From Mycobacteroides chelonae (GTDB lineage Bacteria; Actinomycetota; Actinomycetes; Mycobacteriales; Mycobacteriaceae), in NCBI RefSeq assembly GCF_016767715.1, contig NZ_CP050145.1, forward strand, positions 3,162,001-3,226,000: DNA of 64,000 nt, read 5' to 3'. How positions within the stretch are numbered: the first letter of the stretch is position 1; each line of letters starts with the position of its first letter. Below the pieces are notes generated by a model. That model did not search any database, was not told where the DNA came from, and saw only the letters and a list, made by a program, of their open reading frames with translations. The position numbers were made by a program, and so were the translations under genes. Shown here in pieces: positions 1 through 9,811 of this stretch.

Positions 1-137
1 TCGCGGAGCATGGGAAAGCGCCGGCCGTCACCGCGATGTTCGGCAAGGTAGGACCGCTACTCAGTCAGGCGCCGGAAATCGTTGTCGCCGAAGCGCTTCC
101 CGCAGGCGATCCGGCCAAGGGCGATCTGACCCACTGA
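1..137 (+). CDS. C-terminal fragment of an unidentified protein
   Basis: An open frame enters from the left edge and ends at TGA 135-137, giving about 44 residues that finish in GDLTH. The next gene starts one base after this stop, so the two are probably co-transcribed. The fragment is too short and too poor in motifs to assign a family. The tight link to a mycofactocin-type dehydrogenase makes a metabolic enzyme plausible, but that is inference only. Confidence 0.5.
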   Translation, partial: AEHGKAPAVTAMFGKVGPLLSQAPEIVVAEALPAGDPAKGDLTH

Positions 138-138
138 C

Positions 139-957
139 ATGGGCAAGCTGGATGGCAAGGTCGCGTTCATCACCGGGGCGGCCCGCGGCCAGGGCCGCGC
201 CCACGCCATCAAGCTGGCGTCCGAGGGAGCCAACGTCATCGCGGTGGACATCTGCGCACAGATACCCTCCGTGGAGTACCCGATGGCCACCGCGGAGGAT
301 CTCGATCTCACGGTCAAGGAAGTCGATGCCCTGGGGCGTGCCATCTCGGCACACGAGGCCGATGTGCGCGATCGGCAGGCATTGCAAAGCGCCTTCGACG
401 CCGGTGTCCAGGCCCTTGGGCCGGTCGACATCGTGATTGCGAACGCCGGTATCGCCACCCTCACTCCAGAAAGCGGCGAGGATGGCTGGACCGATGTGCT
501 CGATGTCAATCTCACCGGGGTGTATCACACGATCGAGGTGGCCCGGCCGTCGATGGTCGAGCGCGGCGCGGGCGGATCGATCGTGCTGACCAGCTCGGTG
601 GCCGGCCTGACCGGCATGGTGATGAATACTCCCGGTGGACTGGCCTATACCGCCGCTAAACACGGGCTGGTCGGGCTCATGCGGTCCTATGCCAACATGC
701 TTGCGCCACACAGTATCCGGGTGAACACGATTCACCCGGGCGGTGTCGCGACCCCCATGCTGGTGAACCCGGTGACAGAAGAGCTGTTCGCCAACGGCGC
801 GCCCGAAGGCATGTCCGATACCGGCCATGCCTTGCCGGTGGTTCTCATGCCCGCCGAGGACATGGCCAACGCCGTGGCCTGGCTGGTGTCCGAGGATGCG
901 CGGTACGTCACCGGCGTCGCACTCCCCGTCGATGCCGGGTTCACCAACAGGCGCTAG
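139..957 (+). CDS. Mycofactocin-coupled SDR family oxidoreductase
   Basis: A 272-residue short-chain dehydrogenase/reductase. The N-terminal GAARGQGRAHA stretch is the nucleotide-binding glycine motif, NAG sits mid-protein, and the catalytic Ser and YTAAK (Tyr-x3-Lys) are present. The insertion after the second beta strand (VDICAQIPSVEYP and following) is typical of mycobacterial SDRs that keep NAD tightly bound and recycle it through mycofactocin. It corresponds to Rv2750 by context. It likely oxidises an alcohol, but the substrate cannot be read. It starts one base after the upstream stop and lies 2 bases before the methyltransferase gene. Confidence 0.85.
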   Translation: MGKLDGKVAFITGAARGQGRAHAIKLASEGANVIAVDICAQIPSVEYPMATAEDLDLTVKEVDALGRAISAHEADVRDRQALQSAFDAGVQALGPVDIVIANAGIATLTPESGEDGWTDVLDVNLTGVYHTIEVARPSMVERGAGGSIVLTSSVAGLTGMVMNTPGGLAYTAAKHGLVGLMRSYANMLAPHSIRVNTIHPGGVATPMLVNPVTEELFANGAPEGMSDTGHALPVVLMPAEDMANAVAWLVSEDARYVTGVALPVDAGFTNRR

Positions 958-959
958 AC

Positions 960-1835
960 ATGTCACGGAAAAATCCCGCCGCGCAGACTGCGTACGGCCC
1001 CATGGCCATCGCAGCCATCGAGCAGCATGAGCCGCCCGGGTCCCGGATCGTCGACGACGACCTGGCGGCCCGGATCCTGCCCACCGCGTCACGGTGGTTT
1101 GTCCGCCTCACCGCGTGGACGACGCTGCGGAACCTGTTGATCACGCTGGCGGAGAGAAGCGGCCAAGGCGCCTGGTCCATCTTTGTGTGCCGTAAGCGTT
1201 ACATCGATGATCAGTTGGCCTCGTGGGCAGACATTGCGGAAGCGGTCGTCAATTTGGGTGCGGGAATGGACAGCCGGGGATGCCGACTGTCCCGAACCTC
1301 GTCGATACCGGTCTTCGAAGTCGATCAGCCGGTGAACATCGCGGCCAAACGACGTGCGATCCAGCAGGCGGTGGGCGTTCTACCGCCGTCGGTGCACCTG
1401 GTGGCCGTCCACTTCCAGCATGACAATCTGTCCGACGCACTGCTGCGGGCCGGGCACGATCGCACCTCACGCACCTTCTTCATCTGGGAGGGCGTCACGC
1501 AGTACCTCTCCGAGCCCGCGGTTCGGGCGACGCTGGACTATCTGAGCACCGCTGCACCAGGCAGTCGCCTCGCCTTCACCTACGTGCAACGCGATTTCAT
1601 AGACGGTTCGAACCTGTACGGGAACACCATGCTGTACAAACGTTTTCGGATGCGCAGCCAGGTATGGATGTTCGGTCTCTCCCCTGCCGCGGTGGCGCCA
1701 CTGCTCGCCGAGTACGGCTGGCGGGTGCTCGAGGATGTCAGCGGGCCCGAATTCCAGACGCGTTATCTGGCGCCCGCTGGACGCAGGCTCTCGACCACCG
1801 AGCTCGAACGGACCGTGCTCGCGGAAAAGTCTTAG
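960..1835 (+). CDS. Class I SAM-dependent methyltransferase (LCMT/TIGR00027-like)
   Basis: A 291-residue protein with the family's SAM-binding segment VVNLGAGMDSRGCRL at about residue 95, followed by FEVDQP, the acidic loop that normally contacts SAM. This matches the leucine-carboxyl-methyltransferase-like proteins abundant in mycobacteria; the positional homologue is Rv2751. The methyl acceptor is unknown. ATG 960 lies 2 bases after the SDR stop, so the pair forms an operon. The 3' end overlaps the end of rnj on the opposite strand by 4 bases. Confidence 0.8.
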   Translation: MSRKNPAAQTAYGPMAIAAIEQHEPPGSRIVDDDLAARILPTASRWFVRLTAWTTLRNLLITLAERSGQGAWSIFVCRKRYIDDQLASWADIAEAVVNLGAGMDSRGCRLSRTSSIPVFEVDQPVNIAAKRRAIQQAVGVLPPSVHLVAVHFQHDNLSDALLRAGHDRTSRTFFIWEGVTQYLSEPAVRATLDYLSTAAPGSRLAFTYVQRDFIDGSNLYGNTMLYKRFRMRSQVWMFGLSPAAVAPLLAEYGWRVLEDVSGPEFQTRYLAPAGRRLSTTELERTVLAEKS

Positions 1836-3523
1836 TCGACCGTCAGCACGGTCGGCACGATCATGGGCTGGCGGCGATAGGTCTCGCCAACCCACTTGCC
1901 CACCACGCGCCGCACCGACTGCGCGATGCGGCCGGTATCGGTGACCGACTGTTCGGCAAGTGAATTCAACTCGGTGATCACCATTTCGGTCACCGGGTCC
2001 AGGGCCTTGGCGTCATCGGAGAATCCGCGCGAGAACAGCTCCGGCCTGCCGACCGGGCGTCCGTTGCTACGCACCACGACGGTGACCGCGATGAATCCGC
2101 CATTGCTCAAAACCAGACGCTCGCCGACGGTGGCATCGGATACGTCGCCATCGACCAGGCCGTGGACAAACATCTTGCCCACCGGCACCCGTCCCGCAAT
2201 GCGCGCCCGCTCGTTGTGCAGGTCGACGCTCACGCCGTTCTCCGCCAACACGATCCGGTCTTCGTCGACGCCGGTCTTGACCGCAAGGTCGGCGTTGGCA
2301 CGCAGATGCCGCCAGGTGCCGTGCACCGGCATGACATTGCGCGGGCGTACCGCGTTGTAGAGGTAAAGCAGCTCCCCGGCATAGGCATGTCCTGAAACAT
2401 GGACCCGCGCATGGGTGTTTGTCACAACCCGGGTGCCCACCTTCGCAAGCGAGTCGATAATGCCGTAGACGGCTTCCTCATTGCCCGGCACCAGTGATGA
2501 CGACAAGATGACCAAATCGTCAGGAGTCAGGGTGATTTGGCGATGATCGCCACGGGCCATGCGTGATAGCGCAGCCATTGGCTCGCCCTGTGTGCCGGTG
2601 GTAACCATCACAACGCGTTGCGGTGCCAGCTCGTTCGCGGCCTCCACGTTGATCAGGTCGCGGTCCTCGACGTCGAGAAAGCCCAGATCGCGTGCGATAC
2701 CCATGTTGCGCACCATCGATCGGCCCACGAGCGCGACACGGCGTCCGTGCGCGACCGAGGCATCGATGATCTGTTGCACCCGTGCCACATTGCTGGCGAA
2801 ACACGCAATGATCACCCGGCCGCGCGCGGTCTCGATGAGCCGGTTCAGGGTGGGAGCGATCTCACTCTCCGATGGACCTACTCCCGGCACCTCGGAGTTC
2901 GTGGAGTCGACGAGGAACAGATCGACACCCCGATCACCCAGTCCGGACAGCCCGGGCAAGTCGGTGGGACGCCGGTCCGGAGGCAGCGGATCAAGCTTGA
3001 TATCGCCGGTATGCAGGATGGTCCCGGCCTCGGTGTGTACGGCGATGGCAAGTGCATCGGGAATGGAGTGGTTGACCGCGAAGTACTCGCATTCAAAGGC
3101 GCCGTGAGTGGACCGCTCGCCCTCCTTCACCTTGATGAACCGGGGGGTGATGCGGTGCTCGCGGCACTTGGCCTCGACCAACGCGAGGGTGAAAGCCGAA
3201 CCCACCACTGGGATATCGGGGCGCATCTTGAGCAGGAAGGGGATGGCTCCGATGTGATCCTCGTGCGCATGCGTCAAGACCAGCGCCTCGACATCGTCGA
3301 GACGATCCTCGATGTGGCGGATGTCCGGAAGGATCAGGTCCACGCCGGGCTCGTCATGACCGGGGAAAAGCACTCCGCAGTCGATGATCAGGAGGCGCCC
3401 ACGCAGTTCGAAAACCGTCATGTTGCGGCCGATCTCGCTGATACCGCCGAGTGCGGTGACGCGCAACGCGCCATCGGCGAGCGGACCGGGCGCACGCAGA
3501 TCTTCGGGTGGCGTTATCGGCAC
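1832..3523 (-). CDS. rnj: Ribonuclease J
   Basis: A 563-residue metallo-beta-lactamase/beta-CASP nuclease. The THAHEDHIGA segment carries the HxHxDH zinc motif, VNHSIPDA and HTGDIKLD follow, and the central beta-CASP region includes the SSSLVPGNE segment. RNase J has 5'-to-3' exo- and endonuclease activity on RNA and takes part in rRNA maturation and mRNA turnover in the cytoplasm. It starts at GTG 3523, immediately next to the dapA stop, so it is the distal gene of a thyX-dapA-rnj block. pnp elsewhere in the window supplies the opposing 3'-to-5' activity. Confidence 0.95.
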   Translation of the reverse strand: MPITPPEDLRAPGPLADGALRVTALGGISEIGRNMTVFELRGRLLIIDCGVLFPGHDEPGVDLILPDIRHIEDRLDDVEALVLTHAHEDHIGAIPFLLKMRPDIPVVGSAFTLALVEAKCREHRITPRFIKVKEGERSTHGAFECEYFAVNHSIPDALAIAVHTEAGTILHTGDIKLDPLPPDRRPTDLPGLSGLGDRGVDLFLVDSTNSEVPGVGPSESEIAPTLNRLIETARGRVIIACFASNVARVQQIIDASVAHGRRVALVGRSMVRNMGIARDLGFLDVEDRDLINVEAANELAPQRVVMVTTGTQGEPMAALSRMARGDHRQITLTPDDLVILSSSLVPGNEEAVYGIIDSLAKVGTRVVTNTHARVHVSGHAYAGELLYLYNAVRPRNVMPVHGTWRHLRANADLAVKTGVDEDRIVLAENGVSVDLHNERARIAGRVPVGKMFVHGLVDGDVSDATVGERLVLSNGGFIAVTVVVRSNGRPVGRPELFSRGFSDDAKALDPVTEMVITELNSLAEQSVTDTGRIAQSVRRVVGKWVGETYRRQPMIVPTVLTVD

Positions 3524-4447
<924 letters not shown>

Positions 4448-4481
4448 TTATCCCCCGGCGGCTGTGTTGTATCCCTCGGTT

Positions 4482-5234
4482 CTATCCCTCGTAGACCAGC
4501 GGAGAGATCGCGACCTCCGTGCCGTCGGCCAGGGTCGCGATGTCGAAGTCACCAAAGATCGACGGCGCCAGGTCGGTGAGCTGGCGCAGACAAGCAATCG
4601 CGAGCCGGCGAATCTCCACGTCGGCATGCTCGCTGGCGCGCATCGCGATGAAGTGGCGCCACGCCCGGTAGTTGCCGGTGACGACAATGCGGGTCTCGGT
4701 GGCGTTGGGCAGCACAGACCGGGCAGCCTGTCGCGCCTGCTTACGCCGCAACACGGCATTGGGAACGTCGGCGAGCTTGGATTCCAGCTTGTCCAGCAGT
4801 TCGACGTAGGCAGCACGGCTCGCGTCGGTGGCCTTGCGAACCAGCTCGACCAGCTCCGGGTCGTCCGCGACGGCGGGCGGCAGCACCACATTGGAGTCCG
4901 CTTCGGGCACGAACCGCTGGGAAAGCTGCGAGTACGAGAAGTGCCGGTGCCGGATCAGCTCGTGCGTGCAGGACCGGGAGATACCGGTGATGTAGAAGGT
5001 GACCGTCGCGTGCTCCAGCAGCGACAGATGCCCCACCTCGATGACGTGACGCAGGTAGCTCTCATTGGTGGCTGTGCGTGGATTGGGCTTGGACCAGCTC
5101 TGGTAGCAGGCCCGGCCGGCGAATTCGACGAGTGCCGGGCCACCATCGGCATCGGTGCTCCAGTCGATGTCTTCCGGCGCGATGAAGTCGGTCTTAGCTA
5201 TCAGCTGCACGCGCAGCGGCACGATCTCAGCCAC
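4482..5234 (-). CDS. thyX: Flavin-dependent thymidylate synthase ThyX
   Basis: A 250-residue enzyme that makes dTMP from dUMP using FAD, NADPH and methylene-tetrahydrofolate. The diagnostic RHRxxSxxxxSxR motif is intact at residues 95-107 ([13 protein letters not shown]). I chose GTG 5234 because the protein then opens [11 protein letters not shown], like the M. tuberculosis protein as recalled; an upstream GTG at 5243 would add three residues. The gene leads the dapA-rnj block with a 64-base gap. The window also encodes the unrelated ThyA. Confidence 0.95.
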   Translation of the reverse strand: MAEIVPLRVQLIAKTDFIAPEDIDWSTDADGGPALVEFAGRACYQSWSKPNPRTATNESYLRHVIEVGHLSLLEHATVTFYITGISRSCTHELIRHRHFSYSQLSQRFVPEADSNVVLPPAVADDPELVELVRKATDASRAAYVELLDKLESKLADVPNAVLRRKQARQAARSVLPNATETRIVVTGNYRAWRHFIAMRASEHADVEIRRLAIACLRQLTDLAPSIFGDFDIATLADGTEVAISPLVYEG

Positions 5235-5321
5235 GCGCAACACCCTATCGGCGGTCGCGGCCGGTCAGTCACCAGAGCACTCCCGCCATCATCTCGGCAT
5301 GCATTCCGCAACTCCCACCGC

Positions 5322-5327
5322 TACCTT
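5322..5327 (+). promoter_or_regulatory. Candidate -10 hexamer for a leaderless mRNA
   Basis: TACCTT fits the mycobacterial TANNNT -10 pattern and ends 6 bases before GTG 5334. No Shine-Dalgarno sequence precedes that start, so transcription probably begins at the start codon itself. Confidence 0.45.
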
Positions 5328-5333
5328 TGACAT

Positions 5334-6026
5334 GTGCGCATCCTTGAATGGCAAACCGGAGATCGGGCTGAGCTGCGGGCGTTCATCCGCCCATACCTCG
5401 TAGCCGGGTTCTGGTCGCGGGACGAGGTCGAAGAATCCGTCGCCGAATGGGTAGACGATTCCGGCCAGATCGATCCCGAGGAGGCCGCCGCACTGGTCCA
5501 CGAGATGTGGACCGAACGGCTGGCCGAGCAGACGACATGGGCCGACACCGGCGACTATGGCCGACTTCACTACACCTTCACTCAGCTGGAATCCGAGGGC
5601 ATCCTCGCGCGCATGTGCTTCGCCTGCTGCACAACCTGCGCCACCTCCGAGATCGACTTCGAGCGCACCGTCAATCCCGACCCACCCGACTGGTACCGCT
5701 ACGACCAGTGGGCGTACACCTACTTCCACGAACAAGATGCGCTGCGCCTTGCCTCGGATAATCCGACTCTTTACTTGGGGTTCAGCGCGTTTCGTGCTCA
5801 CCCCGAGTTACCGGCAGCGCTACTGGAGGCGTACCACCGGAACGACCCGGACGCGCAGGCCGAGGTACACGCACGCACCGATACGTTCGTCGGCCGGCGA
5901 ATTGTGCAGTTGGCGCAGCATTTCGGCCTGAACACATCGTGGTCGGGCTCGGGAAAGACCAGGATCGAGGTGCACGCCGATCAGTGGCGCAAACCGTTGC
6001 CGACCGGTTCCCAGCCAGCGCGATAG
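5334..6026 (+). CDS. DUF6891-like hypothetical protein
   Basis: A 230-residue soluble protein with many acidic and aromatic residues. It resembles the DUF6891 family from memory and has no assigned function. The centre holds a cysteine cluster, FACCTTCAT at about residues 95-103, which could bind metal or undergo redox chemistry; that is inference. The GTG start is favoured by a TACCTT hexamer 6 bases upstream; an ATG two bases earlier is in another frame. It runs divergently from thyX and lies 23 bases before the YceI gene. Confidence 0.6.
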   Translation: MRILEWQTGDRAELRAFIRPYLVAGFWSRDEVEESVAEWVDDSGQIDPEEAAALVHEMWTERLAEQTTWADTGDYGRLHYTFTQLESEGILARMCFACCTTCATSEIDFERTVNPDPPDWYRYDQWAYTYFHEQDALRLASDNPTLYLGFSAFRAHPELPAALLEAYHRNDPDAQAEVHARTDTFVGRRIVQLAQHFGLNTSWSGSGKTRIEVHADQWRKPLPTGSQPAR

Positions 6027-6049
6027 ATGACACCCTTACGATCGGCCCC

Positions 6050-6592
6050 GTGAGCTCCTGGACGCTTGGACCCGAGAACGGCACCCTGATCCTGCGCACC
6101 GGCGTAGCCGGACCCGCCGCACGGATGGGACATCGATTGACGCTCACCATGAGGACGTGGACCGTCACGGTCGACGGACCCGATGACCAGCCGTCGTCGG
6201 CCAGTGTCGTCGTCGAGGTGGACTCACTGCAGGTCGAAAGTGGCGAAGGTGGACTCACACCACTTTCGGCACCGGAGAAGATCATCGTGCGATCCAATGC
6301 GCTGAAGACTCTGAACGCCAAACGTTTTCCCCTCATCGAGTTCCACGCGGAGACGATCACCAAAAAGACCGCGAACTACCGCATGCATGGTCCGCTGACG
6401 ATCCATGGCGTGACGCAGAGTGTCGAGCTGGACCTCGCGGTGACCGAGGACGGCGACGACCAGCTGCTGCACCTCACCACGGAGATATCGCAGCGGGCGT
6501 ACCAGGTGAAGCCGTTCTCGATGGCGATGGGATCTCTGAAGGTCGCCGACCTCGTCACCGTGTCGTTCGAAGCGCGCCGCCCAGCGCTCTGA
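6050..6592 (+). CDS. YceI family protein
   Basis: About 180 residues with the YceI lipocalin-like beta-barrel pattern: SSWTLGPENGTL at the start, a central segment ending SNALKTLNAKRFPLIEF, then MHGPLTIHGVTQSVELDL. YceI proteins bind isoprenoid or other amphipathic ligands. This copy has no signal peptide when started at GTG 6050, so it is predicted to be cytoplasmic. An in-frame start at 5939 would run inside the previous gene and add non-family sequence, so I rejected it. The last 38 bases overlap the end of the convergent YcaQ-like gene. Confidence 0.8.
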   Translation: MSSWTLGPENGTLILRTGVAGPAARMGHRLTLTMRTWTVTVDGPDDQPSSASVVVEVDSLQVESGEGGLTPLSAPEKIIVRSNALKTLNAKRFPLIEFHAETITKKTANYRMHGPLTIHGVTQSVELDLAVTEDGDDQLLHLTTEISQRAYQVKPFSMAMGSLKVADLVTVSFEARRPAL

Positions 6593-7778
6593 CCAAGTCG
6601 CCGCGCCTGCCGACAGCGACCGAATCCAGACCCAGCCACGACGCCATGCCGGTCAGCTGTTCGGCAAGCGGCCCCGCGATGCGCGCCGGGTCCTGTCCCT
6701 GCTCGGCGAACGCACCGATGACATTGAGTGTCCCGGCCGCACGGTCGGCCTTCAGATCGACCCTGCCGACCAGACGCCCGTCGAGCAGAAACGGCCAGAC
6801 GTAGTAGCCGTACTGCCGCTTGGGTGCCGGCGTGTAGATCTCGATGCGATAGTGAAAGTCGAAGAGCCGCTCGACCCTGGGACGGAAGAAGATCAGCGGA
6901 TCGAACGGGCACAACAACGCCGTCCCCCGGTCGGCACGTGGAATCGTCTGCCCGGCAGCCAGATACGCTGGTGCGCTCCAGCCCTCGACGGTTACCCTCT
7001 CGACTTCCCCCGCATCCGCGAGCGCGGCCAGTGCCGGTTTCATCTGCCCCGCCGAGAGCCGGAAGTAGTCACGGATATCGGCCTCGGTCCCCATGCCCAG
7101 CGCACGCACCGCGCGGCGTGCCAGTTCCAGTACGGCCTCCTCATCGGAGATTTCGCGTTGGTAGATGTCGGCAGGAATCACCTTGTGCGCCAGCTGATAA
7201 TGCCGCGAGAACCCGACGCGCTTGTCGGTGGTCAGCTCGCCCGAAGAGAAGAGGGCTTCCGCGATCCACTTGGTCTCACTGCGATCCCACCATGGGCCCT
7301 TGCGACCCGGCGCTTCCTTTTCCAGGTATGCCTCGATCTGCCCGGCGGTGCACGGCCCGAGTTCGGCGACGGCAGCCAGCACCTCATCAACAAGGCCCGG
7401 GTTCTCCTCGACGAACTTTCGCGCCCATCGCCCGTGCCGGTACTCGCGCATGCGCCAGCGCATCAGCGGCCAGTCCTGGATGGACATCAGCGCCGCCTCG
7501 TGCGCCCAATACTCAATGAGCAGCCGAGGTGTACGCGTGCTGTGACTCCAGGCGGCGTCATCAAGAAGTGAGCGGTCGTAGGGCCCGAGCCTGCTGAACA
7601 CCGGGGCATAGTGGGCACGCACCGCCACGGATACCGAATCCAGTTGTAGTACCTGAATTCTGGAGATGAGTTTACGCAAGTGAGCACGGGTGACCGCAGT
7701 CGCGGGCAGGTCGGTGAAGCCCTGCGCCGCAATCGCGATGCGACGCGCCTGCACGATGCTCAACCCCGCCCGGCTCAC
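6555..7778 (-). CDS. Winged-helix, YcaQ/AlkZ-like DNA glycosylase family protein
   Basis: A protein of about 407 residues of the HTH_42 (formerly DUF1006) family. It carries the QLD of LQLDSVSV, matching the catalytic QxD motif of AlkZ/YcaQ glycosylases that unhook interstrand crosslinks. RMREYRHGRW and FDPLIFFRPRVERLFDFHYRIE further match the family. GTG 7778 overlaps the stop of the upstream gene by 4 bases (GTGA). It is the last gene of a thyA-folA-DsbA-like-YcaQ-like run, so a DNA-integrity role beside dTMP synthesis is a reasonable inference. Confidence 0.75.
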   Translation of the reverse strand: MSRAGLSIVQARRIAIAAQGFTDLPATAVTRAHLRKLISRIQVLQLDSVSVAVRAHYAPVFSRLGPYDRSLLDDAAWSHSTRTPRLLIEYWAHEAALMSIQDWPLMRWRMREYRHGRWARKFVEENPGLVDEVLAAVAELGPCTAGQIEAYLEKEAPGRKGPWWDRSETKWIAEALFSSGELTTDKRVGFSRHYQLAHKVIPADIYQREISDEEAVLELARRAVRALGMGTEADIRDYFRLSAGQMKPALAALADAGEVERVTVEGWSAPAYLAAGQTIPRADRGTALLCPFDPLIFFRPRVERLFDFHYRIEIYTPAPKRQYGYYVWPFLLDGRLVGRVDLKADRAAGTLNVIGAFAEQGQDPARIAGPLAEQLTGMASWLGLDSVAVGRRGDLVRALGGALRTTR

Positions 7779-8452
7779 CGTGCTCCCACGAGGCGGGCCA
7801 ACCAATCGGCGTCGGACGGGTCGACCATCTCCCCCGAACTGTCAATGACGCCGGGGACGCCGCCCAGGCCGTGGTCCGTCAGTTGCTGCTCATTGCCCGC
7901 CGTCCGCTGCCGATCGGCATCGGTGACCTGAAGAGACGAAATCTCGTGCAAGACATCGCCCGTCACTCCGGCACCGGCGGCAATCTCGCTGATTTGCAGA
8001 TTGGTGAGGTTCCCCACGCCTTCGACCGGTTGCCTCCGGAACATCTCCCCGATGAAGCCCAGGATCACGGCATCGGCCGCACCCGCCTTGTCGATCAGGA
8101 ACAGCGCGGCCGACGCCCGCGATGAGTAGTCACCGCTGAGCGAGATCGGGTCCAGAAAGCTCACCGGCCTATAGGTCACCTGCAAGCGCCCCTCGGTGAC
8201 GTACTTCGTGATCTCCTCGCCGTACTCGGCTTCGAATCGCTGACAGAACGGGCATTGGAAGTCGACGAACACCGTGATCCCGGCTGCGACGTCGCCCGCG
8301 CCGCCCACCGTCACACCGGCACCTTGGCTACTGCCCCAGCCTGCGGCGGCAGCGGGGGCCGACGCGGTTCCGTCAACGACGCGGGTACAGCCGGTAAGTG
8401 CCAGCACCGCGGCGGCCATCACGATGACCACTCGGAGGAGCGCAGGCCTCAC
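7775..8452 (-). CDS. DsbA/thioredoxin-fold lipoprotein
   Basis: A 225-residue exported protein. The N-terminus [19 protein letters not shown] ends in the lipobox LTGC, predicting a lipid anchor on the outer face of the membrane. The mature part opens [12 protein letters not shown], a thioredoxin-fold strand with a CPFC redox pair, and later has GVPGVI, the cis-Pro loop. It likely handles disulfides of exported proteins; partners are unknown. The GTG start overlaps the folA stop by 4 bases and its own stop overlaps the next start by 4, so the genes are translationally coupled. Confidence 0.8.
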   Translation of the reverse strand: MRPALLRVVIVMAAAVLALTGCTRVVDGTASAPAAAAGWGSSQGAGVTVGGAGDVAAGITVFVDFQCPFCQRFEAEYGEEITKYVTEGRLQVTYRPVSFLDPISLSGDYSSRASAALFLIDKAGAADAVILGFIGEMFRRQPVEGVGNLTNLQISEIAAGAGVTGDVLHEISSLQVTDADRQRTAGNEQQLTDHGLGGVPGVIDSSGEMVDPSDADWLARLVGAR

Positions 8453-8940
8453 ACGTCGACCTTCCGGTAACTCAGGAAATGGTATCGCAACCCGGATTCA
8501 CTTGTCTGCCAATCATTTCCCTCTGCCAACCAGCTCTCATCGAGCTCCGGAGCAAGGGCATCACCCGGCACATCGGCGTCCACCACCGTAACCTCGCATC
8601 GCTGCGCCAAGGGCAGGAACAGCCGGTAGATCTCGCCGCCGCCGATGACCCACGGCGCCTCATCGGAGGCGGCCAGCGCGGCGTCGGCACACCCGACGGC
8701 CAACGCTCCGTCCGGTTCGAACAACGCATCCCGGGTCAACACGATGTTGGGCCGCCCCGGCAACGGCCGGACACTGGAGGGCAGCGACTCCCAGGTCTTG
8801 CGGCCCATGATCACCGTGTGCCCCATAGTGATTCGCTTGAAGCGTGCTTGATCCTCCGGCAGCCGCCACGGGATGGCGCCATCCGCACCGATGACGCCGT
8901 CGCGGGATTGTGCCCAGATCAGCCCAATGGTCCCCGTCAT
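8449..8940 (-). CDS. folA: Dihydrofolate reductase
   Basis: A 163-residue enzyme (called dfrA in M. tuberculosis) that reduces dihydrofolate to tetrahydrofolate with NADPH, regenerating the cofactor consumed by ThyA. The substrate-pocket acid lies in [13 protein letters not shown] (D30), [10 protein letters not shown] binds NADPH, and [14 protein letters not shown] is the conserved glycine loop. The ATG overlaps the thyA stop by 4 bases. It is the target of trimethoprim-type antifolates. Confidence 0.97.
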   Translation of the reverse strand: MTGTIGLIWAQSRDGVIGADGAIPWRLPEDQARFKRITMGHTVIMGRKTWESLPSSVRPLPGRPNIVLTRDALFEPDGALAVGCADAALAASDEAPWVIGGGEIYRLFLPLAQRCEVTVVDADVPGDALAPELDESWLAEGNDWQTSESGLRYHFLSYRKVDV

Positions 8941-9737
8941 ACCGCGACAGGCGCCTTGATGGCCGGATGGTGCTGATAGTTCTCGACCGTGACATCTTCG
9001 TATTCGTAGTCGAATATCGAATCACGCTGCGCCAGAACAAGCCGGGGATACGGATACGGATCGCGACTGAGCTGCTCGGTGACCTGCTCGATGTGATTGT
9101 CGTAGATATGGCAGTCGCCACCGGTCCACACGAAATCGCCCACGCCCAGCCCTGCTTGCGCCGCCATCATATGGGTGAGCAGTGCATAGCTGGCGATGTT
9201 GAACGGAACGCCGAGAAACAGGTCGGCGCTGCGCTGATACAGCTGACAGCTCAGCTTGCCGTCGGCAACATAGAACTGAAAGAACGCGTGACACGGCGGC
9301 AACGCCATCTGCGGGATCTCGCCCACGTTCCAGGCCGAGACGATGTTGCGGCGCGAATCGGGGTCGGTGCGCAGCAGGTCGAGCGCGGCACTGATCTGGT
9401 CGATGTGCTCACCCGAGGGGGTGGGCCACGATCGCCACTGCACCCCGTACACCGGGCCCAGCTCCCCCGTCCCCGATGCCCACTCATCCCAGATGGTGAC
9501 CCCGCGCTCTTGGAGCCAGCGGACGTTGGATTCGCCGCGCAGGAACCACAGCAGCTCGTAGATCACCGACTTCAGATGGACTCGCTTGGTGGTGATCAAG
9601 GGGAAGCCCTCGTCCAGGCGGTAGCGCAGCTGGTGGCCGAAGACGCTGCGGGTGCCGGTGCCGGTGCGATCCGACTTCGGCGTGCCGTGGTCGAGCACGA
9701 GACGCAACAGATCCTCGTAAGGAGTGGGAACGGGCAC
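8937..9737 (-). CDS. thyA: Thymidylate synthase ThyA
   Basis: A 266-residue folate-dependent enzyme that methylates dUMP and releases dihydrofolate. The nucleophilic cysteine is C149 in [12 protein letters not shown]. The phosphate-binding RTGTGT, the LLWFLRGE segment and [10 protein letters not shown] are all intact. It heads a four-gene minus-strand operon with 4-base overlaps and is coupled directly to folA, which recycles its product. Having both ThyA and ThyX is normal in mycobacteria. Confidence 0.97.
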   Translation of the reverse strand: MPVPTPYEDLLRLVLDHGTPKSDRTGTGTRSVFGHQLRYRLDEGFPLITTKRVHLKSVIYELLWFLRGESNVRWLQERGVTIWDEWASGTGELGPVYGVQWRSWPTPSGEHIDQISAALDLLRTDPDSRRNIVSAWNVGEIPQMALPPCHAFFQFYVADGKLSCQLYQRSADLFLGVPFNIASYALLTHMMAAQAGLGVGDFVWTGGDCHIYDNHIEQVTEQLSRDPYPYPRLVLAQRDSIFDYEYEDVTVENYQHHPAIKAPVAV

Positions 9738-9811
9738 GCAGCTAGCTTACGGTGCGGCCATGACGATCCCCGGCCTCCGACGCACGGAGAGCGCCGCCTG
9801 CGCAGCGCCCT

